From NCBI RefSeq assembly GCF_000953855.2, contig NZ_DF970239.1, positions 4,041 through 68,040 on the forward strand: a DNA stretch of 64,000 bases, written 5' to 3'. The position numbers and the translations under genes are program-made. Positions 8,530 to 18,597 of the stretch are shown here, one piece after another. The DNA comes from Mizugakiibacter sediminis (GTDB lineage: Bacteria; Pseudomonadota; Gammaproteobacteria; Xanthomonadales; Rhodanobacteraceae). Each line of letters opens with the position of its first letter. Position 1 is the stretch's first letter. The notes beneath the pieces are model-generated. The model was not told the origin of the DNA, did not search any database, and saw only the letters and a program-made list of their open reading frames with translations.

Positions 8530-9819
8530 ATGCCACAACTGCCCTATCGCGATCGCGTCGACGCGGCGCAGCAGCTCGCCGCGGCGTTGTCGGCGTACCG
8601 CGGCCGCCATCCGCTGGTGCTGGCCATCCCGCGCGGCGCGGTGCCGATGGGACGCGTGCTCGCCGATGCGCTGGGCGGCGACCTCGACGTCGTGCTGGTG
8701 CACAAGCTGGGTGCGCCCGGCAATCCCGAGTTCGCGGTGGGCGCGATCGACGAGCGCGGCTCGGTGTGGCTGGCGCCGCATGCCGCGAGCGCCGGCGCCG
8801 ACGCCGCCTACGTCGAGCGCGAGAGCGCGCGCCGGCTGGCGCAGATCCGCGAACGCCGGCAGCGCTGGCGCGGCGGCGCGCCGTCGCTGGATGCGGCGGG
8901 GCGCACGGCGATCGTCGTCGACGACGGGCTGGCGACCGGCGCGACCATGGCGGCCGCGCTGCGCGCGGTGCGCGCGCAGGGGCCGGCGCGCCTGGTCTGC
9001 GCCGTGCCGGTGGCCGCGCGCGACAGCCTGGCGCGGGTCGAGCCGCTGGCCGACGAGGTGGTGTGCCTGGCGACGCCGCTGGACTTCTATGCCGTCGGCG
9101 CCTTCTACCGGCACTTCCCGCCGGTGGACGACGCCGAGGTGGCCGCGCTGCTGGGCGCGTCGCCGGCCGCGTCGGCGTCCGGCGAACGCGCCGTGCGCGT
9201 TCCCGCCGACGGCGTCGTGCTCGAAGGCGACCTGCGCGTGCCGGCGCTGCCGCGCGGCCTGGTGCTGTTCGCGCACGGCAGCGGCAGCGGGCGGCACAGC
9301 CCGCGCAACCGCAGCGTCGCCGAGGCGCTGCACGCCGCCGGCATCGCCACGCTGCTGCTCGACCTGCTGACGGTGGACGAAGACCGCCAACGCGCGATGC
9401 GCTTCGACATCCCGCTGCTGACCGCGCGCCTGGGCGCGACGCTGGCGTGGGCGCGCGCGGAACCGCCGCTGCGGGCGCTGCCGCTGGGCCTGTTCGGCGC
9501 GAGCACCGGCGCGGCGGCGGCGCTGGCGACCGCGGCCGCGCATCCCGAGGCGGTCGCCGCCGTGGTCTCGCGCGGCGGCCGGCCGGATCTCGCCGGCGCG
9601 GAGGTGTTGGCCGCGGTGCGCGCGCCGACGCTGCTGATCGTCGGCGGCGCCGACGCCGAAGTGCTGGCGCTCAACCGCGAGGCGCTGGCGCGGCTGCGCG
9701 CGCCCGCCGAACTGATCGTCGTGCCCGGCGCCACGCACCTGTTCGAGGAGCCCGGCGCGCTGGCGCAGGTGGCGCGGCAGGCGGCGGCCTGGTTCGGGCG
9801 CTGGTTCGCGCCGTCATGA
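8530..9819 (+). CDS. Phosphoribosyltransferase-alpha/beta hydrolase fusion
   Basis: A 429-residue two-domain protein. The N-terminal half (about 1-205) is a type I phosphoribosyltransferase-like domain with the PRPP motif VVDDGLATGATM. The C-terminal half (about 215-425) is a dienelactone-hydrolase-like alpha/beta hydrolase with nucleophile elbow GASTG and a late catalytic-His candidate in GATHLFEEPG. The same fusion is known from hypoxia loci, including Rv0571c of the mycobacterial DosR regulon; its reaction is not established. The start at 8530 is preferred (GGAAC upstream); in-frame ATGs at 8503 and 8518 are possible. It lies divergent to the SDR gene and shares the FNR-type box region. 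It is convergent with the flavodoxin gene. Confidence 0.85.
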   Translation: MPQLPYRDRVDAAQQLAAALSAYRGRHPLVLAIPRGAVPMGRVLADALGGDLDVVLVHKLGAPGNPEFAVGAIDERGSVWLAPHAASAGADAAYVERESARRLAQIRERRQRWRGGAPSLDAAGRTAIVVDDGLATGATMAAALRAVRAQGPARLVCAVPVAARDSLARVEPLADEVVCLATPLDFYAVGAFYRHFPPVDDAEVAALLGASPAASASGERAVRVPADGVVLEGDLRVPALPRGLVLFAHGSGSGRHSPRNRSVAEALHAAGIATLLLDLLTVDEDRQRAMRFDIPLLTARLGATLAWARAEPPLRALPLGLFGASTGAAAALATAAAHPEAVAAVVSRGGRPDLAGAEVLAAVRAPTLLIVGGADAEVLALNREALARLRAPAELIVVPGATHLFEEPGALAQVARQAAAWFGRWFAPS

Positions 9820-9845
9820 GCGCGGCCGTGCGGCGGCCGCAGGCG

Positions 9846-10379
9846 TCACGGGTGCACGGAGCCCGCGGCGGCGCCGTGCGCATGCAGGAACGACGGCGCG
9901 ACGAACGCGGCCGCGCGCAGGAAACCGGCGAGATGCTCCAGGGTGCGGTAATGCGTCTGCTCGGCGATCTCGCGGTCGGCGAACGCCGCCTGCGTCACCG
10001 GCGCCATGTCCAGCGCCTCGCTCATGTCCTCGAACGCATGCTGGGCGCCGCGCCCGCCCATGGTGCAGAAGAAGGCGGCGCGGCGGATGCGCCCGCGGTT
10101 CGCCTGCAGGTAGCTGCGCACGGGGCTGGAGACGCGGCCGAACCACACCGGCGTGCCGATCACCACCAGGTCGTACTTCGACGGATCGTGGCGCGGCGTC
10201 AGCAGCGGCGGCAACGCCTCGCGGCGCGCTTCCAGCGCCGAGCGCAGCCAGCCGCGCACGCCGCGGCGGGACGCGGCTTCCTCGATCGGCGAGAGGTCGG
10301 CGTCGAGCCGCACGGCCAGCGACTCGGCCAGGCTGCGGGTGATGCCGGTCCGACTGTAGTAGACAACCAGGATGCGCAT
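9846..10379 (-). CDS. Flavodoxin-family protein
   Basis: A 177-residue flavodoxin-like protein. The FMN phosphate loop is in YYSRTGITRSLA near the N terminus and the second FMN-contact region in VVIGTPVWFGRVSSPVRSYL. It resembles flavodoxin_4/protoporphyrinogen-oxidase-like proteins. The length is close to single-domain flavodoxins, so it probably shuttles electrons or reduces small molecules rather than being a full reductase. The ATG at 10379 is chosen because it begins the flavodoxin first strand; the longer in-frame extension to 10445 would run into the FNR-type box. The box at 10437-10450 with GAGGAT (10415-10410) is the likely promoter. Confidence 0.85.
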   Translation of the reverse strand: MRILVVYYSRTGITRSLAESLAVRLDADLSPIEEAASRRGVRGWLRSALEARREALPPLLTPRHDPSKYDLVVIGTPVWFGRVSSPVRSYLQANRGRIRRAAFFCTMGGRGAQHAFEDMSEALDMAPVTQAAFADREIAEQTHYRTLEHLAGFLRAAAFVAPSFLHAHGAAAGSVHP

Positions 10380-10436
10380 CGTGGCGGCCCTCCGTGGGGA
10401 TGCGCCTGCATCCTCGCGCGCGGCGCCCGCGGCGGC

Positions 10437-10450
10437 TTGACGCACGTCAA
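10437..10450. promoter_or_regulatory. FNR/Anr-type box 5
   Basis: TTGACGCACGTCAA, in the divergent spacer between the flavodoxin gene (ATG 10379) and the P-type ATPase gene (GTG 10487). GAGGAT starts at 10415 on the minus strand, 22 bases beyond the box. No -10-like hexamer is seen at that distance on the plus strand, where the ATPase start is only 36 bases away. Confidence 0.7.
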
Positions 10451-10486
10451 CGATGCGCGCGGCGCCGCGCGGAAGGGCGGCCGCGC

Positions 10487-13051
10487 GTGAACGACGCCCG
10501 CGAGGATCCGCGCGCGGCGGCGGTCGCCGCGCCGATCGCCGCGGCGTGGAGCGCGCTGGCGTCGACGCCGCAGGGGCTCGACAGCGCCGAGGCCGAGCGC
10601 CGCCTCGCGCGCCACGGGCCCAACGAGGCCGCGCCGCGGCGGCGCGGCGCGGCGGCGCTGGCGCTGCTCGCGTTCCTCGGCAATCCGCTGGTGCTGATCC
10701 TGCTGCTGGCCGCCGCCGTCTCGGCGCTGCTGCGCGAGTTCGCCGAGGCGGCGATCATCGCGGTGATCGTCGCGCTGAGCGTGCTGCTGAATTTCTTCCT
10801 GAGCTACCGCTCGCAGCGCGCCGCGGAGCGGCTGCGCGAGGAGATCGCGCCGACGGCCTGCGTGCGCCGCGACGGCGCATGGCGCGAGCTGCCGCGGCAC
10901 CGGCTGGTGCCGGGCGACGTGATCCGCCTCGGCGCCGGCGACCGCGTGCCGGCCGACGCGCGGCTGTTCGACGCGCGCGGGCTGTACGTGCAGCAGGCGG
11001 CGCTGACCGGCGAATCGGCGCCGGCCGAGAAGGCGCCGGCGGACGCGCCGCCGCCGACGACCGCGCTGGCGGAGGCGCGCCACGTGGTGCTGCTCGGCAC
11101 CTCGGTGGTGGTCGGCACCGCGCAGGCGGTGGTGTTCGCCACCGGCCGCGCCACCGCCTTCGGCGACGTCGCCGAGCTGTTGTCGGCACGCCCGCCCGAG
11201 ACCGAGTTCGAGCGCGGTCTGGTGCGCTTCGCCGGCCTGATCATGCGCACGGTGGTGTTCCTCGTGCTGGCCACGCTGCTGATCGCGCTGGCGCGCGGCC
11301 GCGAGCCGTTCGAATCGCTGATGTTCGCCGTGGCGCTGGCGGTGGGGCTGACGCCGGAATTCCTGCCGATGATCGTTACCGTGACGCTGGCGCGTGGCGC
11401 CGTGCGCATGGCGCGGCGGCGGGTGATCGTCAAGCACCTGGCGGCGATCGAGGACTTCGGCAGCATGCAGCTGCTGCTGTGCGACAAGACCGCGACGCTG
11501 ACCACCGGCGAGATGCGCGTGGAGGAGGGACTGGACATCGACGGCCACGCCGCGAGGCGGCCGCTGGAGTTCGCCTATCTGAACAGCCTGTACGAGAGCG
11601 GCATCCGCAGCCCGTTCGACGCCGCGATCCTCGCCCACGGCGACGTGGCCGGGGCGGAAGGTTACGGCAAGGTCGACGAGATTCCGTTCGACTTCGAACG
11701 GCGCCGGCTGTCGGTGGTCGCCGCGCGCGCCGGCGCGCGCATCCTGGTGACCAAGGGCGCGCCCGCCCACGTGCTGGCGTGCTGCACGGCCTGCGAGCGC
11801 GGCGACCGCCGCGAGCCGCTGGACGAAGCGCTGCGCGCGCGCTGCCTGCGCCTCGCCGAGGACTGCGGCAGGCGCGGTCTGCGCGTGCTGGCGGTGGCGT
11901 GGCGCGACGTGCCGGCGCAGCCCGCGTACCGCGTCGAGGACGAGACCGGGCTGGTGTTCGCCGGCTTCGTCACCTTCGCCGACCCGCTGGTGCCGGGCAT
12001 CGCGGCGACGCTGGCGGCGCTGCGCCGCGACGGCGTGCAGGTGAAGATCCTCAGCGGCGACGACGCGCCGCTGGTGCAGCGCGTGTGCGAGCAGGTCGGG
12101 CTGGGCACGCAGCCGGCGGTGACCGGCGTCGAGGTCGACCGCCTGGGCGACGCCGCGCTCGGCCGCGCGGCCGAGCGCGCGACGGCGTTCGCGCGCGTGT
12201 CGCCGGCGCAGAAGCACCGCATCCTGCTGGCGCTGAAGGCGCGTCGTCACGTCATCGGCTTCCTCGGCGACGGCGTCAACGACGCGCCCTCGCTGCACGC
12301 CGCCGATGTCGGCATCTCCGTGGCCAACGCGGTGGACGTGGCCAAGGACAGCGCCGACATCGTGCTGCGCGAGCGCGACCTCGGCGTGCTGCACGACGGC
12401 GTGCTGGAAGGCCGTCGCGCCTTCGCCAACGTGATGAAGTACCTGCTGATGGCGACCAGCTCCAACTTCGGCAACATGGCCAGCATGGCGGCCGGCATGC
12501 TGTTCCTGCCGTTCCTGCCGATGACGCCGGTACAGATCCTGCTGAACAACTTCCTCTACGACATCGCGCAGGCCACGCTGCCCACCGATACCGTCGACGC
12601 CAGCGCGATCCGCCGGCCGCAGCGCTGGAACGTCGCGCAGATCCGCAACTTCATGCTGGCGATCGGCCCGATCAGCTCGCTGTACGACTTCCTGACCTTC
12701 TACGTGCTGCTGGCGGTGTTCGGCGCCTCGGCGCCGCTGTTCCAGAGCGGCTGGTTCGTCGAGTCGCTGACCACGCAAACGCTGGTGGTGTTCGTGATCC
12801 GCACGCTGGGCAAGGCGCGGCGCAGCCGGCCCGGCACGCCGCTGATCCTGGCCAGCGCCGCGGTGGTGTGCCTCGCCTGGCTGCTGCCGCTGACGCCGCT
12901 GGCGCCGGCGCTCGGCTTCGTGCGGCCGCCGGCCGGCTACTACGCGTTCGTCGCCGCCGCCGCGGCGACCTACCTCGCGCTGGTCGCCGCCGTGCACCGG
13001 CGCGTACTGGCGTGGCGCGTGCCTGCGCGGCGCCGGCGCTGGCGCCCGTGA
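10487..13051 (+). CDS. mgtA: MgtA-like P-type ATPase with DKTATLT motif
   Basis: An 854-residue P3B-type ATPase. It has an N-terminal cation-ATPase domain, membrane pairs at about 57-80 and 88-106, the actuator motif TGES (174-177), membrane pair 4 with VGLTPEFLPMIVT, the phosphorylation site D333 and the hinge motif GDGVNDAPS, followed by six C-terminal membrane segments. The segment around TM4 (LARGAVRMARRRVIVKHLAAIEDFG, described in parts: V-I-V-K-H-L-A-A-I) is typical of the Mg2+ importers MgtA/MgtB. The phosphorylation motif reads DKTATLT instead of DKTGTLT (A336 for Gly). The GTG at 10487 has GGAAGG upstream. Being in an FNR-type island suggests Mg2+ or ion supply under anoxia. Substrate assignment is by family only. 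Confidence 0.88.
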   Translation: MNDAREDPRAAAVAAPIAAAWSALASTPQGLDSAEAERRLARHGPNEAAPRRRGAAALALLAFLGNPLVLILLLAAAVSALLREFAEAAIIAVIVALSVLLNFFLSYRSQRAAERLREEIAPTACVRRDGAWRELPRHRLVPGDVIRLGAGDRVPADARLFDARGLYVQQAALTGESAPAEKAPADAPPPTTALAEARHVVLLGTSVVVGTAQAVVFATGRATAFGDVAELLSARPPETEFERGLVRFAGLIMRTVVFLVLATLLIALARGREPFESLMFAVALAVGLTPEFLPMIVTVTLARGAVRMARRRVIVKHLAAIEDFGSMQLLLCDKTATLTTGEMRVEEGLDIDGHAARRPLEFAYLNSLYESGIRSPFDAAILAHGDVAGAEGYGKVDEIPFDFERRRLSVVAARAGARILVTKGAPAHVLACCTACERGDRREPLDEALRARCLRLAEDCGRRGLRVLAVAWRDVPAQPAYRVEDETGLVFAGFVTFADPLVPGIAATLAALRRDGVQVKILSGDDAPLVQRVCEQVGLGTQPAVTGVEVDRLGDAALGRAAERATAFARVSPAQKHRILLALKARRHVIGFLGDGVNDAPSLHAADVGISVANAVDVAKDSADIVLRERDLGVLHDGVLEGRRAFANVMKYLLMATSSNFGNMASMAAGMLFLPFLPMTPVQILLNNFLYDIAQATLPTDTVDASAIRRPQRWNVAQIRNFMLAIGPISSLYDFLTFYVLLAVFGASAPLFQSGWFVESLTTQTLVVFVIRTLGKARRSRPGTPLILASAAVVCLAWLLPLTPLAPALGFVRPPAGYYAFVAAAAATYLALVAAVHRRVLAWRVPARRRRWRP

Positions 13052-13053
13052 TC

Positions 13054-13067
13054 TTGACGGGCATCAA
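13054..13067 (+). promoter_or_regulatory. FNR/Anr-type box 6
   Basis: TTGACGGGCATCAA, only a few bases after the ATPase stop. TAGCCT at 13089-13094 starts 22 bases beyond the box, and the aldolase/phosphatase ATG follows at 13134. This gives the gene its own promoter despite lying directly behind mgtA on the same strand. Confidence 0.78.
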
Positions 13068-13133
13068 CACGCTCGCGCGCGCGCGGCCTAGCCTCGAGAC
13101 ATGGCAAGGCGCCGTGCGCGCACGAGGTGGCAG

Positions 13134-14270
13134 ATGAAAACGACGCTCAGCGTGATCAAGGCCGACATCGGCTCGATCGGCGGCCACATCCGGCCGTCGC
13201 AGGCATTGCTGGACGCGGTGCGCTCGCGCATCCACGCCCATCGCGGCAACCATCTGCTGATCGACGCGCGGGTCAGCGCCACCGGCGACGACATCGCCAT
13301 CCTGATGACGCACCGCCACGGCGTCGGCGATCCGGCGGTGCACAAGCTGGCCTGGGACGCCTTCCGCGGCGGCACCGACGTCGCCCGCCGCCAGGGCCTG
13401 TACGGCGCCGGCCAGGACCTGCTGAAGGACGCGTTCTCCGGCAACGTGCGCGGCATGGGACCGGCGGTGGCCGAGATGGAGTTCGAGGAGCGCCCGGCCG
13501 AACCGTTCCTGTTCTTCGCCGCCGACAAGACCGATCCCGGCGCGTTCAACCTGCCGCTGTACCTCGCGTTCGCCGATCCGATGAACACGCCCGGCCTGTT
13601 GCTTTCGCCGGAGCTGTCGCAGGGCTTCCGCTTCGTGATCATGGACGTCGGCCACACCGAGGGCGACCGCGTGATCGAACTGAACGCGCCCGAGGACATG
13701 TACCGCATCGCCGCGCTGCTGCGCGACACCGAGCGCTACGTGGTCGAGTCGGTGTGGTCGCGCGCCACCGGCGAGCAGGCGGTGGCGGCGTGCACCACGC
13801 GCCTGCACAACATCGCCGGCAAGTACACCGGCAAGGACGACCCGGTGATGCTGGTGCGCGTGCAGAAGAATTTCCCCGCCACCGGCGAGGTGCTGGCGCC
13901 CTACGCGATCGGCGCGCTGGTCGCCGGCGGCATGCGCGGCTCGCACAACATGCCGCTGATGCCGGTGCCGCAGGAGTCCGGCGTCAGCTATTTCGACGGA
14001 CCGCCGGTGGTGAGCTGCGCGGCGTTGTGCATGCACGACGGCCGCCTGACCGAGGCCGAGGACGCGTTCGCGCATCCGTTCTGGGACCGCGTGCGCGACC
14101 AGGTGGCGGCGAAGGCGATCGAGCTGCGCCGCCAGGGCTTCTTCGGCGCGGCGATGCTGCCGATGGCCGAGCTCGAGTACACCGGCGTCACCGCGATGCT
14201 GGCCGAGCTGGAGCCGCGCTTCAGGCTGCGCGAGGAAGCGCGGCCGCAGGTGGCGATGCGCGCCGGGTGA
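13134..14270 (+). CDS. fbp: Archaeal-type fructose-1,6-bisphosphate aldolase/phosphatase
   Basis: A 378-residue member of the FBP aldolase/phosphatase family (PF01950, class V FBPase). That family makes fructose 6-phosphate from dihydroxyacetone phosphate and glyceraldehyde 3-phosphate in one irreversible two-step reaction. The start MKTTLSVIKADIGSIGGH, the segment DLLKDAFSGNVRGMGP, and the GKYTGKDDP loop match archaeal enzymes; Y231 and K234 correspond to the catalytic Tyr and Schiff-base Lys of the characterised proteins. Multiple metal-binding Asp and His residues (D11, H18, D52, D53, D131) are kept. It has its own FNR-type promoter. Most gammaproteobacteria use type I/II FBPases and separate aldolases, so acquisition by transfer is plausible. 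Placed with phosphoketolase, transaldolase and acetate kinase, it would close a redox-neutral carbon cycle. Confidence 0.93.
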   Translation: MKTTLSVIKADIGSIGGHIRPSQALLDAVRSRIHAHRGNHLLIDARVSATGDDIAILMTHRHGVGDPAVHKLAWDAFRGGTDVARRQGLYGAGQDLLKDAFSGNVRGMGPAVAEMEFEERPAEPFLFFAADKTDPGAFNLPLYLAFADPMNTPGLLLSPELSQGFRFVIMDVGHTEGDRVIELNAPEDMYRIAALLRDTERYVVESVWSRATGEQAVAACTTRLHNIAGKYTGKDDPVMLVRVQKNFPATGEVLAPYAIGALVAGGMRGSHNMPLMPVPQESGVSYFDGPPVVSCAALCMHDGRLTEAEDAFAHPFWDRVRDQVAAKAIELRRQGFFGAAMLPMAELEYTGVTAMLAELEPRFRLREEARPQVAMRAG

Positions 14271-14277
14271 GGATGCC

Positions 14278-17094
<2,817 letters not shown>

Positions 17095-17137
17095 GGCCTC
17101 GTGCCTCGATTGCTAACGGACCGCGCGGCTCGCCGGC

Positions 17138-17151
17138 TTGACGCACGTCAA
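17138..17151 (-). promoter_or_regulatory. FNR/Anr-type box 7
   Basis: TTGACGCACGTCAA, identical to box 5. TTAGCA starts at 17116 on the minus strand, 22 bases beyond the box, before the acyl-AMP ligase ATG at 17094. The plus-strand side leads only into a decayed permease fragment. Confidence 0.75.
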
Positions 17152-17247
17152 CGCCGCGGTTGCGCGCGCTGCCGGCCAACCGCGGCGATGTTGATCGAGG
17201 CCAGTCCGGTTTCGCGGCGAACGGGGACGCTGCCTGCGACGCCAATC

Positions 17248-17586
17248 GGCGGCATCGCCAGCATGAACATCATGTTGGTTTCGGTCACCGAGCGTACGCG
17301 CGAGATCGGCGTGCGCGTCGCGATCGGTGCGCGCCGGCGCGACCTCCTGATGCAGTTCCTGCTCGAGGCGGTGACGCTTTCGGTGGCGGGTTGCCTGGCC
17401 GGTGCGCTCGTCGGCGCGGCGGCGGCGGTCGCGGTCAACCTGGTCGCGGGCATGACGATGGTCGTCGGCCTGGTTGCGGTCGCGGCGGCGTTCCTGATCG
17501 CCTCCCTGCTGGGCGTGTTCTTCGGGCTGTATCCGGCGCGGCGAGCATCCAGGCTGGAGCCGATCGAGGCGCCGGCTTATCGGTAG
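17248..17586 (+). pseudogene. C-terminal fragment of a MacB/FtsX-type ABC permease
   Basis: About 112 codons in one frame encode the last part of a MacB-like permease. The cytoplasmic motif MNIMLVSVTERTREIG is followed by V-R-V-A-I-G-A-R-R-R-D and two hydrophobic segments, ending with F-G-L-Y-P-A-R-R-A-S and a stop at 17584-17586. Complete MacB proteins are around 650 residues and the matching upstream exporter sequence is absent; the preceding sequence is the acyl-AMP ligase promoter. The fragment therefore looks like a remnant left by insertion of the island genes or by deletion. It has no convincing start or ribosome site. Confidence 0.72.
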
Positions 17587-17605
17587 GTCGTCGCCGCGCG
17601 GCAGG

Positions 17606-17619
17606 TTGATGCAGGTCAA
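17606..17619 (+). promoter_or_regulatory. FNR/Anr-type box 8
   Basis: TTGATGCAGGTCAA, identical to box 2. TAGCCT starts at 17642, 23 bases beyond the box. The OmpA-like lipoprotein gene begins at 17744, implying a leader of about 90 bases. Confidence 0.78.
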
Positions 17620-17743
17620 TCCCGCTTCGAGACGAGGCTCCTAGCCTGAACGAACAGTGAGTCCGGAGCCACGAAATCTTGCGGTCGGCGCGGCGCGACT
17701 TGCAGGATGGGGCCCCCGCCGCAGGCTGAAGAGGAGAAGAGCC

Positions 17744-18352
17744 ATGGCCAGCAAAGCGTTCCGGTTCGTGATTGTTCCGTTAAGCCTCGCGGCAATCGCA
17801 CTCGGCGGCTGCGCACAGTACGTCAAGAAAACGGATTTCGACGCCGCCATCGCCGAGCTGCGGGCCAACGACCAGAAGCAGCAGCAGCAGATCGACGCGC
17901 TGACGCAGGAGATGCGGCAGAAGTTCGCGCAGTACGACGCCAAGATCGCCGAGATGGGCGGCCGCGTGCGCGTCGACGCGATCGCGCACTTCGCCTTCAA
18001 CGACGCGACGCTGCGCGACCAGGACAAGCCGCTGCTCGACGACTTCGCCAAGGTCGTCGGCGGCCGCTATCCGAACGCCGTCGTCACCGTGGAAGGTTTC
18101 GCCGATCCGGCCGGTTCGGCGGGCTACAACCTGCGCCTCGGCATGAAGCGCGCGCAGGCCGTGCGCGACTATCTGGTGAACACCGGCGGCATGTCCGCGG
18201 ACAAGGTGCGCACCGTCAGCTACGGCGAGGCGGTCAGCCGCCAGGTCGATCGCGGCAAGACGCACGACGAGGGCGAGAACAATCGCCGCGTCACGCTGGT
18301 GGTCGATTTCGCCGGCGCGTCGTCCGGCAGCGCCGCGCCGGCCGCACCGTAA
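17744..18352 (+). CDS. OmpA-family lipoprotein
   Basis: A 202-residue lipoprotein. The signal peptide ends in a lipobox with C23 (ALGGC), then comes a Q/K-rich coiled-coil stretch (about 35-75) and an OmpA/MotB peptidoglycan-binding domain (about 85-195) with the usual N-L-R-L-G-x-x-R-A-x-A-V-x-x-Y-L segment and N-x-R-V-x-L-V. It should sit in the outer membrane and hold peptidoglycan, in the manner of Pal or YiaD. The ATG at 17744 is preceded by GAGGAGA (17731-17737); longer in-frame starts would mask the signal peptide. It has its own FNR-type promoter, suggesting envelope stabilisation under the same condition as the fermentation genes. Confidence 0.88.
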   Translation: MASKAFRFVIVPLSLAAIALGGCAQYVKKTDFDAAIAELRANDQKQQQQIDALTQEMRQKFAQYDAKIAEMGGRVRVDAIAHFAFNDATLRDQDKPLLDDFAKVVGGRYPNAVVTVEGFADPAGSAGYNLRLGMKRAQAVRDYLVNTGGMSADKVRTVSYGEAVSRQVDRGKTHDEGENNRRVTLVVDFAGASSGSAAPAAP

Positions 18353-18366
18353 GCCGCACGGGTTTT

Positions 18367-18396
18367 GCCCGGCGGCCCGCGCCGGCGCCGCCGGGC
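18367..18396 (+). terminator. GC-rich hairpin after the OmpA-like gene
   Basis: A 10-bp perfect stem (18367-18376 with 18387-18396) with a 10-base loop lies 14 bases after the lipoprotein stop. No T-run follows on the plus strand, so it may be a Rho-dependent pause or an mRNA-stabilising hairpin rather than a true intrinsic terminator. Confidence 0.35.
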
Positions 18397-18494
18397 CCCG
18401 GGACCGCACGCGGCAACGCGCGCGGCGCGGGCGGACAGCCGCGCGCCACGCCGTCCGCCGCGGAATCACGCCGCGCCTCGCCGCGGCGCACGGC

Positions 18495-18508
18495 TTGACC
18501 GAAATCAA
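18495..18508 (+). promoter_or_regulatory. FNR/Anr-type box 9
   Basis: TTGACCGAAATCAA. TAGCGT at 18530-18535 starts 22 bases beyond the box. The phosphoketolase GTG start is at 18598. Confidence 0.78.
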
Positions 18509-18597
18509 GCCGCGCGTCGCACCGAAGCGTAGCGTCGATCGCGATTCGCACGGGCCGCGCGGCGGCGCCGTCGGCGGATCCTCCGACAGGTGATGCC

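Noticed and set aside
10451-10486. A box 5 promoter for mgtA
   Set aside because: No -10-like hexamer lies at the 22-23-base offset on the plus strand and the start codon is very close; activation of the flavodoxin gene is better supported.
10453-13137. A long open frame of about 890 codons overlapping the P-type ATPase gene
   Set aside because: It is rich in Arg/Ala/Gly with no domain pattern; GC-rich codon use in the real frame keeps the other frames open. Similar long empty frames over 14365-17586, 132-2492 and 3744-7532 were left out for the same reason, apart from the real tail ends noted.
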